DNA of 64,000 bases from a virus: positions 62,001-126,000 of the IMG/VR virus record IMGVR_UViG_3300032242_003148; one strand, written 5' to 3'. This document shows, in pieces, positions 1 to 6,511 of the stretch. A program made the translations under genes and the position numbers. Position 1 is the first letter of the stretch; every line of letters starts with the position of its first letter. A model generated the notes under the pieces. It had not been told where the DNA came from and did not search any database. It saw only the letters and a list, made by a program, of their open reading frames with translations.

Positions 1-275
1 GATCTTCCGGTCTCCGTGAATCTAATGTTTGGAAAATACCGGTGCTTCTTCTTTTTAATTTCTTTAATCTCTTTTTCTGACAGCTCCTCGTAAGTTCCTT
101 CAATTTTTTCTAACAAAAGGTCACCATTCTTTTTGAGGTAATATGTTTGCATACATTCCTCTAGATCTTTCGTCTGGAAATCTACTTTACCCCAATCTTT
201 ACCCTTAAAAGCTTCTTTGGCTTTCTTGGGCAGGGGCAGGGCTTTTTCTACTATAATGGTATCAAATAATCCCAT
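1..275 (-). CDS. Small phage protein, C-terminus cut by window edge
   Basis: The frame opens with ATG at 275 and stays open for 91 codons to the window edge, so the C-terminus is missing. The protein begins MGLFDTIIVEKALPLP and becomes lysine- and glutamate-rich (KEIKEIKKKKH). I do not recognise a family, although short phage proteins with an M-G-x-F-D start are common. Its ATG follows the stop of the preceding gene by one base, which suggests translational coupling. Function unknown. Confidence 0.6.
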   Translation of the reverse strand, partial: MGLFDTIIVEKALPLPKKAKEAFKGKDWGKVDFQTKDLEECMQTYYLKKNGDLLLEKIEGTYEELSEKEIKEIKKKKHRYFPNIRFTETGR

Positions 276-276
276 A

Positions 277-483
277 TTATTCTTTATCCTGGGTGAACCT
301 AGGATCTTTCTTTAATAGGTGTTTTGGGACTTGGTTTAAAACAATAAGTTTTTCCATCTTTGCGTTAGACACCATTTCTTTCCATTCGTCATCTTTCAAA
401 CCCTTGGGTCTGTTAGCCATCATTTTTTTAACGTCCCATGTTGGAAGGGATTTAGTAATTTGTTTGGTTTGCCAAATGTGCAT
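277..483 (-). CDS. Small basic hypothetical protein
   Basis: This 68-residue, lysine-rich protein starts MHIWQTKQITKSLPTW and ends with a charged tail (RFTQDKE). No signal peptide, membrane segment or recognised domain is visible. It lies immediately upstream of the partial gene at the window edge, probably in one transcript. The opposite-strand frames over it have no coding character. Function unknown. Confidence 0.6.
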   Translation of the reverse strand: MHIWQTKQITKSLPTWDVKKMMANRPKGLKDDEWKEMVSNAKMEKLIVLNQVPKHLLKKDPRFTQDKE

Positions 484-519
484 AATTTTATGTGTTAATT
501 TTAATGATCTGGATGGTCA

Positions 520-633
520 CTACTCCATCACTGTTTTGGTTTCCCTCGGCTTGCAAGCTCGCCCCCGGAATTTCCAGAAGCACAGGGTTGCTGCGGACAA
601 CTTACCGCGTAGCAAATGTATGTTCTTTTCCAT
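520..633 (-). CDS. Possible 37-residue small protein
   Basis: An ATG at 633 opens 37 codons ending with TAG at 520. The product would be basic (MEKNIHLLRGKLSAATLCFW...). It would partly fill the 187-base gap between its neighbours. There is no clear ribosome binding site and no recognised family, so this is only a possibility; the gap may be untranslated. Confidence 0.22.
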   Translation of the reverse strand: MEKNIHLLRGKLSAATLCFWKFRGRACKPRETKTVME

Positions 634-670
634 ACTGTCAGATCAAATTTTTATTTATACTGTTGGTTAA

Positions 671-973
671 TTATTGTTCTTCGTATCCTGCGATAATAGC
701 TGCACAACGGATATAACCGATAGCATCAACGAAGTTATCGCGCTTGGATGTATATACATCCCTGGCCACCTTTAGTAGCATCATCATCATTGCTGCGTCG
801 TAGGCAGAAATCTCTGCCTCTGGATCTTTTCTAACTGATAGATAAGCATTCCATAGTGTGGATATTCTTTCGTGATTTGGTGCTGGGTGGTCATAGTCTC
901 TACGACGATCACCAGACGTCAAACGAAGGGCTTCCTCTAGGATGCTTTCTTTTTGTGTGGTAGTTTTACTCAT
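671..973 (-). CDS. DUF6378-like phage protein
   Basis: This 100-residue protein shows the pattern I associate with the phage family DUF6378. An N-terminal helix (ILEEALRLTSGDRRRDYDHP) is followed by NHERISTLWNAYL, a methionine-rich helix (AAMMMMLLKVARD) and an RDNFVDAIGYIRCAA segment near the C-terminus. The biochemical role of the family is not known to me. It usually lies among early or nucleotide-metabolism genes, and here it lies among accessory genes downstream of the RNA cluster. The ATG at 973 gives the expected family length. Confidence 0.75.
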   Translation of the reverse strand: MSKTTTQKESILEEALRLTSGDRRRDYDHPAPNHERISTLWNAYLSVRKDPEAEISAYDAAMMMMLLKVARDVYTSKRDNFVDAIGYIRCAAIIAGYEEQ

Positions 974-1006
974 GGATTTTGACCCTAAGCTAGTATTGCA
1001 GCCCTG

Positions 1007-1228
1007 TCAAACGGATTTCTCGGAATATTTTTCAATAACCTGGTCAGGTCGTTTACCTACCCAAAATATAGCCAAATATGGGGGAGTGTTGTATTGGGCT
1101 ATCTCTTTATAGCTTGTGTTTAATCCTGCTAGGCTGTACGCCCTTTGCATATTCCAGAAGTCATTATAGTTGTCTGCTGTTGCTTCCCACCATTGTGGAA
1201 TTTCTACTGTGGTTTTTTTGTGTGTCAT
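1007..1228 (-). CDS. Small tryptophan-rich hypothetical protein
   Basis: This is a 73-residue soluble protein rich in aromatic residues (PQWWEATADNYNDFWNMQ) with no recognised domain. It is the first protein gene after the noncoding segment to its right and probably forms a short operon with the DUF6378 gene, 33 bases away. Codon pattern and composition fit its neighbours. Function unknown. Confidence 0.55.
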   Translation of the reverse strand: MTHKKTTVEIPQWWEATADNYNDFWNMQRAYSLAGLNTSYKEIAQYNTPPYLAIFWVGKRPDQVIEKYSEKSV

Positions 1229-2129
1229 GTGTTTTATGTTGATAGCTAAAAATTAGAGCTCAGGACAGGACTTAAAATACTCCACGTGCCATTGGAGCAT
1301 ACGCCTAATACCAGAGGGTTATTGGTTGTCCTGAGCTAGAATCACATTAGCCCTATATAGGCTATGTGGCAAATAAAATTTTCCGGATTGTGTTAGTCAC
1401 TGCCGGACCAGTGCTCCCAAGCCTGAGTGTGTCAGATTTAGAAAATGGTTAATGGTTGTTACTTTATAGGGCTAGAATAAATCTACAGGTTTGGACCCCT
1501 TTGAATTATTCTATCTGTTATTTTTTTGGGCGGGAAAGATATGATATCTCGCGGCCACAGACGGTTGTAACATTAATGATTTAACCGATAAAATACATTA
1601 CCAAATTTTCCCAGTAGTTGTAGCTCCTAGATGGTTGATTTCCTTTGTTCTCACATTCATCACCTGTATGCCTATGAGAGGATGTATCGTTTATCTTCAG
1701 GATTTCCACGTATACACACGGCGGCTGACGTGCTTCTCAGTGTGGGTTTTATATACAACTACTGGGATAAAAAGTGTTCCTCCACCCGCAGCTAGCTTCT
1801 CTCCCCCATGATGACTAGTCATGTTTCTTATTACTCATGCCTGATATAATAGAGGGATTACACGTGCAGGGAACTGCGGTCTCTTTCGCTTTAACGATAA
1901 CTGTAGTCGTGCAGTATTCGTCAAGCTATGAGCAAGGGGAGCGACCTCACCCTAGGAGGAAAATTAATTGACCTATTCGCCCAAAACGTCTTCGGTCTAC
2001 GAGTTCTTCTGACACACTGGATCAGCTCTAATGTGCTGCCAGCTTATCGCAATGGGATTTCTCGGATAAAATGTTGCTCCCCTCAGTCCATGGTATTGGA
2101 CAAGAAGGGAGCGGGTTCGACATTCAAAT
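1229..2129. ncRNA. Gene-poor, highly structured segment; candidate large noncoding RNA
   Basis: I see no convincing protein gene in these 900 bases. The segment contains long perfect helices. AGCTCAGGACA at 1257-1267 pairs with 1328-1338. A 9 bp hairpin lies at 1343-1368. TCCGG/CCGGA interleaves with CACTG/CAGTG at about 1382-1413 in an H-type pseudoknot layout. A 14 bp perfect long-range stem joins 1609-1622 to 1754-1767 across 131 bases. An 11 bp stem joins 1935-1945 to 2073-2083, with one G.U pair if transcribed on +. Strand and ends are unclear, and the part beyond about 1850 could instead be leader for the + strand endonuclease gene. No tRNA or RNase P signature was found. Confidence 0.5.
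1842..1850 (+). promoter_or_regulatory. Candidate extended -10 promoter
   Basis: The sequence TGATATAAT matches an extended -10 element (TG-N-TATAAT) on the + strand. No good -35 hexamer lies 16-18 bases upstream. It points towards the + strand LAGLIDADG gene at 2239, which otherwise has no visible promoter. A transcript from here would run antisense through the tmRNA 3' exon. Confidence 0.3.
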
Positions 2130-2146
2130 TGGTGGAGGCGAGGGGA

Positions 2147-2799
2147 CAGATAATTCAAGAATTTTCATCCTTGTCTGGACTATTCCTTTTTCTTGGAGTA
2201 TGGTTGTGCTTTAACCGTGTTCAAGAAAAACCGCATTTATGAAATTGTCTATCCAATACACCGCTGGACTTATTGACGGAGAAGGAACCATTACTCTTAG
2301 TTATGATAATAAAAAAGATAAATGGCGAGCTCCTATCGTCTCAGTCAGCAGCACTACCCTTGAAATACTTGATGCCCTTAAAGAATCCTACGGAGGATGT
2401 ATTTGTAAGCATAAAGTATATAAGGATCACCATAAGCAGGCATATAGTTGGAGATGTCCAAGAGGTGGCGCAGTTAATCTTTGCGCCAGTCTTAAAGACG
2501 TCTTACTTGTACCTGAAAAGGCTTATCGCGCAAAAATGATTTCAGATAAGTATCCTAAATGTACACCTAGAAACGGTAAATACACAAAAGAACTTTCTGA
2601 AGCCAAATCTGAGTTTGAATATGATTTTTTCCATCCTAGTAAGCCATAGCACTTTCGTGATTTAGGCTCCTATGAGTCTCTAGCCAGCTTACTCCTTTCG
2701 GATTCACCGGACGGTGTTAGCATCAGCATTACCTGGAAGCTTTCGCCGTTTGAGCGGTTTTTTCACTGGATAATTACTTATCCAGGCGACTCTTTATGA
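2147..2799 (-). mobile_element. Group I intron inserted in the tmRNA T-loop
   Basis: The boundaries follow from restoring the T-loop: the upstream exon ends in U (2800) and the intron ends in G (2147). P1 is visible: exon CGAU pairs with intron GUCG (2790-2787), with the diagnostic U.G at the splice site. An 8 bp P2-like hairpin follows at 2766-2785. Next come core-like elements, including GCUGAUGCUAACACC, GAGACUCAUAGG and a GAAA-capped hairpin (CACGAAAGUG). Near the 3' end AUAGUCC matches the conserved S element. Length is 653 nt. An endonuclease gene occupies most of the interior on the opposite strand. The subgroup was not assigned. Confidence 0.82.
2239..2649 (+). CDS. LAGLIDADG homing endonuclease, antisense inside the intron
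   Basis: This 136-residue protein carries the dodecapeptide-type motif YTAGLIDGEGTI at residues 8-19, including the acidic residue that binds the catalytic metal. Single-motif LAGLIDADG enzymes act as homodimers of about this size. They make a staggered cut at an intronless target, promoting intron copying. Here the target should be the uninterrupted tmRNA T-arm region (inference). The gene is on the + strand while the intron and tmRNA are on the minus strand. It is one of very few + strand genes in the window, and CAAGAAAAA upstream of the ATG is a weak ribosome binding site. Confidence 0.87.
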   Translation: MKLSIQYTAGLIDGEGTITLSYDNKKDKWRAPIVSVSSTTLEILDALKESYGGCICKHKVYKDHHKQAYSWRCPRGGAVNLCASLKDVLLVPEKAYRAKMISDKYPKCTPRNGKYTKELSEAKSEFEYDFFHPSKP

Positions 2800-3024
2800 A
2801 TCGAACCCCTGTCACTTACTCATTTCAATCAACCGTGTACATGCTTTTCACATTTAATATAAGAACCACAATAATGTGTAAAAGCGCAGTTCAGATTTCC
2901 AACTTAACGCAATTGGTGCGTATGCGAGTTATACCCTCACAACATAATCGAGGTACCCTTTTGTAGTACTGGGCATCGGGCGTCCCTGTACCGTTATTGC
3001 TACTAGCGGCTCTTGCCGCTGCGG

Positions 3025-3120
3025 TTAGGCAGCGAGAAGCTCAGCGTCAGCATAGCCATACTTTGCAAGAATGGCATCTGCCTCGGCGAGGCTAGGAGCA
3101 AGCATCTCGTTAGAGTTTGC
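3025..3120 (-). other. tmRNA tag reading frame (resume codon to stop)
   Basis: The resume codon GCA at 3120-3118 sits in AAUAAAAGCAAAC, as in E. coli (AAUAGUCGCAAAC). The frame runs 31 codons to UAA at 3025. The encoded tag begins ANSNEMLAPSLAEAD and ends YADAELLAA. The small hydrophobic C-terminus (L-L-A-A) is the kind recognised by ClpXP-type proteases. At 31 residues it is longer than the usual tags of roughly 8-27 residues. This is not a free-standing protein gene. Confidence 0.88.
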
Positions 3121-3222
3121 TTTTATTTTTGTTCTCAGATGATTAAGGAGGCCAACTGAGTTCCTCCGCATGTGGGTGTGATATCTATTTGTAAGCTCGA
3201 GTGCCTGTAACGCCCCCAAATT

Positions 3223-3228
3223 TTTATA
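3223..3228 (-). promoter_or_regulatory. Candidate -10 element for tmRNA
   Basis: TATAAA on the minus strand ends six bases before the first G of the tmRNA acceptor stem (3217). That distance would let transcription start at or near the mature 5' end. The -35 region overlaps the end of the adjacent gene and is weak (AGGCTT at 17 bp spacing). Confidence 0.35.
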
Positions 3229-3239
3229 AGTGTATTAAA

Positions 3240-4022
3240 TTATTTAAGCCTAGTAAAGCAAAAGCTGCCTTCTGGAAGTTCTGCTCCGTTAGCTCCTGGG
3301 CTATAATAAACGTGAGGTTTAGAGGGTATTAATACCTTACCAAACTTCTTGGCGATTAACACCACTGTTTCCATAATGCCCAGAGCATATGTATGTACCA
3401 GATTTGAGGTGTTGTTTTTGGTGTTCCGTAGCCACATCTTATCGTCATCAACATAGAGCTGATGTCTATAAGCGGATTTCTCCCCGATCTTTATTGTTTC
3501 CTCTCTGGTATATTTACATCCACGAGCAAGCATGAATGTAAAAATAATATTACCAAGAGGTTTTAACATTTCGGTATCACTCAATAGTTCTTCTATATAG
3601 CCTATAATGCCTCTATTAAATGTACCCATGAAGTCTCCGTAAATGATGTCAAAACCAGCATCTGTGGGATTAAACATCCTAGAGTTAAAATCTCTAACCA
3701 CCACTTCTTCCCATTTGTTGGGTAGTAGTTCTGTTTTTACGTTTTTACCATTAATCGTGGCAGCTACTTCTAGCGCTTTCTTATAAACTACAGGATTTGA
3801 CTCTGTGCCTAGAAAGTTAATCTTATTATTAGGGAAGTTCTGAATCAACTGGCTCTCCCACAGCCACTTCTCTGCAGGTAATGATAAAACATTAACTGGT
3901 TGATTTCTATACTCACGATATGTCATGAGCTTCTTGAGATCCCTATTGATATAAAGATCATTGTCTCTTTTTGCCTTACGGGCAGGTGAAGCCCAATCTA
4001 TTACTTCTACGTTTTTAGCCAT
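3240..4022 (-). CDS. Possible SAM-dependent methyltransferase-fold protein
   Basis: This 260-residue soluble protein has the outline of a Rossmann-type methyltransferase. NVLSLPAEKWLWES near residue 44 could be strand 1 with the cofactor loop, and NKINFLGTESNP near residue 67 an acidic strand-2 end. FDIIYGDFMGTF near residue 124 could be the catalytic-side strand, followed by a helix and GNIIFTFML. No clear NPPY/DPPY motif is present, so a nucleic-acid amino-methyltransferase is not supported. The gene lies between the candidate structured RNA and the tmRNA, so an RNA substrate is conceivable but is only a guess. Confidence 0.5.
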   Translation of the reverse strand: MAKNVEVIDWASPARKAKRDNDLYINRDLKKLMTYREYRNQPVNVLSLPAEKWLWESQLIQNFPNNKINFLGTESNPVVYKKALEVAATINGKNVKTELLPNKWEEVVVRDFNSRMFNPTDAGFDIIYGDFMGTFNRGIIGYIEELLSDTEMLKPLGNIIFTFMLARGCKYTREETIKIGEKSAYRHQLYVDDDKMWLRNTKNNTSNLVHTYALGIMETVVLIAKKFGKVLIPSKPHVYYSPGANGAELPEGSFCFTRLK

Positions 4023-4029
4023 GTTTGTT

Positions 4030-4790
4030 TTATGGTTATGGTTGGTGTTTTGGTTTAGGGGAGGGGACAGTTAAAAATAAGTTTGTGTGATCATCACCAC
4101 TTAGCAGATTAAATACCACCAGCGTGTGGTTAAAAATCAATCTACTAACCGTGTCGCCAGATCTCCTGGGCGCTCTACTCACAAGCTTATTTAAATTCGG
4201 GGCGCGTTCCTGCCAAGACTTCTGCAATTGTCATTAGCAAGGCGGGTGGTTTGTTCATTGTCTTTGCAGAGAACCTATGAGGTTGTCACCAAATATGGGG
4301 TTATACCATATTGACCTATTAGGAGCGTACTTAATTACGATACGTTCCATTTTTGCTGCGCCCAATCCCCCAGCTAGTTTAGCCGGGACGCTCTATGCCT
4401 AGTTGGCTATTTATACTCGCATAGACGAGTTTGAAACACACCCGTGTTGTACCATACACAATCCAAAGCACGCACTAATTGGCTATGTATCGTCGCAGGA
4501 TCTCCCTGCACCCTATTCGGGGAGTGCTTCAAAAATGAGGATCTGTACGCCCGTTTGCTATCTATCTCGGAGCAAGGCAGGGGTCTCGAGATCCCGCTTG
4601 CTTGTATAGACAATATCAACCGTGGACCTTTGGTTAATTAGCGGGCGTACAGATCTTCCCCCCAAAAAGCTAAATGTAACATGCTATCTTCTGTAAGGAA
4701 GATGCACGTTGTTGGGTGTGGGGTTTGTTAACCGATTGATTTACCGCTATACCCTAAATTAATAGAGCCCAGCAAATCGTGGTTACATTT
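4030..4790 (-). ncRNA. Candidate large structured noncoding RNA
   Basis: No convincing protein gene exists between the methyltransferase-like gene and the coiled-coil gene, but helices are dense. A perfect 14 bp stem joins 4540-4553 to 4642-4655 around 88 bases. Local hairpins include 4155-4172, 4290-4313, 4323-4349 and 4693-4710, and TCTATGC at 4392-4398 pairs with 4419-4425. A nested stem at about 4096-4146 has its only non-Watson-Crick position as G.U on the minus strand but C.A on plus, favouring minus-strand transcription. However, the 4323-4349 hairpin has its wobble on plus. A good -10 element lies just upstream at 4792-4797. Size and position beside tmRNA recall the large ornate RNAs GOLLD and ROOL of phages, but I see no diagnostic match. 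Confidence 0.5.
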
Positions 4791-4791
4791 T

Positions 4792-4819
4792 ATTATACCG
4801 CAAAAAATGTGTGTTCTAA
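4792..4819 (-). promoter_or_regulatory. Candidate promoter for the structured RNA
   Basis: On the minus strand TTAGAA (4819-4814), a 16 bp spacer and a perfect TATAAT (4797-4792) point into the gene-free, structured segment below 4785. The -35 hexamer is poor and lies inside the preceding hairpin. Confidence 0.45.
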
Positions 4820-4845
4820 ATGGGGGGGTTAGCACCCATTTAGAA
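4814..4845 (-). terminator. Terminator-like hairpin
   Basis: TTCTAAATGGG and CCCATTTAGAA form a perfect 11 bp stem with a 10-base loop. It overlaps the last codons of the coiled-coil gene. The U-tract is not immediate (CACACATTTTTT), so termination may be partial. It separates the protein operon from the RNA segment. Confidence 0.5.
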
Positions 4846-5116
4846 GCTGATTAAGTCTCTTTATTTCTGCCTTGTCGGCTCTACGTATCTCAAACAAATC
4901 ATCAATACTTACGAATGTTCTATCATCATTCTTATTAACTTTCACAATCTTGGGATGGTTCTCTAGCACCTTAATCTTTTCATTAAGTTTCTCTAGTTCT
5001 GCCATTAATTCATTCCTGGTGACCGTTAGCTGTACTGCCATATTGGCGTGAACTTCTAAGTTGTTCTTAAGCTCTGTGTTTTCCCTGATCAACTTGTCTA
5101 CTATTTCGTGGCTCAT
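4829..5116 (-). CDS. Coiled-coil hypothetical protein
   Basis: I chose the ATG at 5116 (MSHEIVDKLIRENTELKNNL), giving 95 residues, because longer versions would overlap the upstream gene substantially. The protein is almost entirely heptad-patterned helix (residues 8-50 and 70-92), with a short KVNKNDDRTF break. It has no recognised domain and could be a small scaffold or regulator. It is the last protein gene of the tail operon side before the RNA segment. Confidence 0.6.
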   Translation of the reverse strand: MSHEIVDKLIRENTELKNNLEVHANMAVQLTVTRNELMAELEKLNEKIKVLENHPKIVKVNKNDDRTFVSIDDLFEIRRADKAEIKRLNQLLNGC

Positions 5117-5138
5117 GTATGTTTTGGGTTTGTGTGGT

Positions 5139-5402
5139 TTAGTTGTAGAAAGGGGTGTAGCCCGCTCTAGTGATTCCTTCATCGTGATTAATACTTCCTC
5201 CGTGTGTTCCTGGTAATTCCGCAAAATCGATAGGATTACCTCTCTCATCCGCTCCGAAAATTAACGTTTCCGGTTTATCAAAATCTGGTTTTGAGCAGGT
5301 GACAATTATATAGCTGTGCCCATCTAATGGATGGGAGAGACTGTATAGTCTGCTATCAGCTGCCCAGTCTTCTAACTTTTTTATATATTTGGCTATCTTC
5401 AT
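5139..5402 (-). CDS. Hypothetical protein
   Basis: This 87-residue soluble protein starts MKIAKYIKKLEDWAADSRLY and ends YTPFYN. It contains a histidine- and glycine-bearing stretch (LPGTHGGSINHDEG). No family is recognised. It is preceded by a good candidate promoter (5441-5468) and separated from the tail gene upstream by a terminator-like hairpin, so it probably begins its own transcript. Confidence 0.6.
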   Translation of the reverse strand: MKIAKYIKKLEDWAADSRLYSLSHPLDGHSYIIVTCSKPDFDKPETLIFGADERGNPIDFAELPGTHGGSINHDEGITRAGYTPFYN

Positions 5403-5440
5403 GGTTAAAAAATAGACAGCGATAACTTGCCGTCTAATTA

Positions 5441-5468
5441 ATTATACCAATCAGTTAAGCTATTTAAG
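5441..5468 (-). promoter_or_regulatory. Candidate sigma-70-type promoter
   Basis: CTTAAA (5468-5463), a 16 bp spacer and a perfect TATAAT (5446-5441) read on the minus strand towards the 87-residue protein gene at 5402, leaving a leader of about 35 bases. Confidence 0.5.
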
Positions 5469-5483
5469 CTGGGGGGTGTAAAA

Positions 5484-5500
5484 CTATCTTAGCGAGATAG
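5484..5500 (-). terminator. Weak terminator after the fibre gene cluster
   Basis: On the minus strand CTATCT-CGCTA-AGATAG forms a 6 bp hairpin followed directly by TTTT. It starts three bases after the stop of the 219-residue gene and would end the long tail-fibre transcript. The stem is short and AT-rich. Confidence 0.4.
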
Positions 5501-5503
5501 ATT

Positions 5504-6163
5504 CTAGCGGGATTTTGATGTTCCTATGGTATCTGCTCCTGGGGGCCATGATGGCTTTAAATCATTCCTGTGTAATTGATTTTCGCCAACGTCCGCGCTC
5601 TCTGCGTGAGGACTTGCTGAGCTATACTCTAAGTTGAAAATATAACTAGCAACAAAGATTGTTCTATCTTTTGGACCTTTACCAGAACCCACTGGTTCTT
5701 TTAAAACTATGTCTAGATAGTATGCACCAGCAAACATTCTGGAAGTGATATAGCTTGGAATCCATATCTCATACATACCTGTTTTTTTGCCTTTGTATAT
5801 ACCATTATCCATAATACCAGTCCAGGTTGTGTTAAGGGCGTGAGGATCGGACTTAACAACGGTAGTAATATGATACTTTTCATCATTCACGGGTTCTCCC
5901 TTATAGTAAAGCACAGCATCAAGAACTACGTCCTCTCCCTGAAAATAAGTTGATGGGTTTGGTACACCCTGCTCGTAGGGTATACCTGGGAAACCCATAA
6001 AACCAATAGGAGAAGTATATTCTCTAAGTGGTGAGTTCTTTCTGCCTCTTATTATGCTCTGTCTGGGCTCTACAGTACCATCAATAGATTCTAAAGGCAC
6101 AGGTATACTTGTACCATCTGCAGAATTTATATAGTATGCTGGATGCTGGTTTGGATTACTCAT
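5504..6163 (-). CDS. Probable fibre-associated structural protein
   Basis: This 219-residue protein has a short polar N-terminus and a central beta-rich domain (about residues 70-185). Its pattern (YFQGEDVVLDAVLYYKGEPV, TGMYEIWIP, FAGAYYLDIVLKE) resembles an immunoglobulin-like or bacterial-surface beta-sandwich fold. The C-terminus is disordered (serine- and histidine-rich). No catalytic motif is seen. It closes the run of fibre genes, so a role in fibre assembly or as a fibre tip is inferred. Confidence 0.55.
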   Translation of the reverse strand: MSNPNQHPAYYINSADGTSIPVPLESIDGTVEPRQSIIRGRKNSPLREYTSPIGFMGFPGIPYEQGVPNPSTYFQGEDVVLDAVLYYKGEPVNDEKYHITTVVKSDPHALNTTWTGIMDNGIYKGKKTGMYEIWIPSYITSRMFAGAYYLDIVLKEPVGSGKGPKDRTIFVASYIFNLEYSSASPHAESADVGENQLHRNDLKPSWPPGADTIGTSKSR

Positions 6164-6184
6164 ATAATCGAGTATACCAGTAAA

Positions 6185-6502
6185 CTAGATGCAAATCATC
6201 TCTAATTTATTAGTAGCATTATTCCTCTTATAGTAGCATAGTTCATCCAGTAGGAGAGCATTCTTTATAGCTAAAAAATCAGAGTCATTGAGTGAATTTA
6301 ATGCACTTTCTAGAATTTGTTTATTAACATCTGGGGTTATAATATTTCTAGAGCAATTGCAGCTGTTCGTTGGGGTTGTGCTAAGCTCGTTTTCTTTTAA
6401 ACTCGCAAACCTAGGCATTTCTTGCAATGCAGGTGTGGTTTTTATAAGTGTTAATATCTGGTTTACGCTGGTAAACACCATTCTTCTTTTAGCTGTGGAC
6501 AT
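6185..6502 (-). CDS. Small hypothetical tail-region protein
   Basis: This is a 105-residue mainly helical protein (MSTAKRRMVFTSVNQILTLI...) with paired cysteines (NSCNCSR) near residue 50 and two near the C-terminus. It lies between two fibre genes in the same direction with short gaps. It could be a fibre chaperone or minor subunit by position, but nothing in the sequence shows this. Confidence 0.5.
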   Translation of the reverse strand: MSTAKRRMVFTSVNQILTLIKTTPALQEMPRFASLKENELSTTPTNSCNCSRNIITPDVNKQILESALNSLNDSDFLAIKNALLLDELCYYKRNNATNKLEMICI

Positions 6503-6511
6503 ATATGTATT

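Larger units (their letters stand above)
2130..3217 (-). ncRNA. ssrA: tmRNA, interrupted by a group I intron
   Basis: Transfer-messenger RNA rescues stalled ribosomes, acting both as an alanine tRNA and as an mRNA for a degradation tag. On the minus strand the 5' end GGGGGCG (3217-3211) pairs over 7 bp, with one G.U, with CGCCTCC (2140-2134), which is followed by an encoded ACCA. Pseudoknot 1 is complete: GGAGG/CCUCC interleaved with CUCAG/CUGAG, containing the typical GUUGGCCUC. The sequence GCAUGUA before the T-arm is shared with E. coli tmRNA. The T-arm AGGGG-UUCGAU (2810-2800) has no 3' partner until U-CCCCU at 2146-2141. Removing 2147-2799 restores a canonical 7-base T-loop, UUCGAUU. The mature RNA would be about 435 nt. 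Confidence 0.93.

Noticed and set aside
2104-2126. tRNA T-arm-like GGGTTCGACA on the + strand
   Set aside because: No complementary CCC strand, anticodon arm or acceptor stem could be found; no tRNA gene is supported anywhere in the window, although I could not run a tRNA search.
1928-2242. A 104-codon + strand open frame
   Set aside because: It crosses the tmRNA 3' exon, has the composition of a chance frame and no recognisable domain; the structured RNA and tmRNA explain the segment better.
3025-3219. A 64-codon minus-strand protein
   Set aside because: The frame covers the tmRNA 5' region and tag; acceptor and pseudoknot pairings show it is tmRNA, and only the last 31 codons are translated as a tag.
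4036-4641. Several 60-70 codon frames on both strands
   Set aside because: They overlap one another, have no ribosome binding sites and lie in the helix-rich RNA segment.
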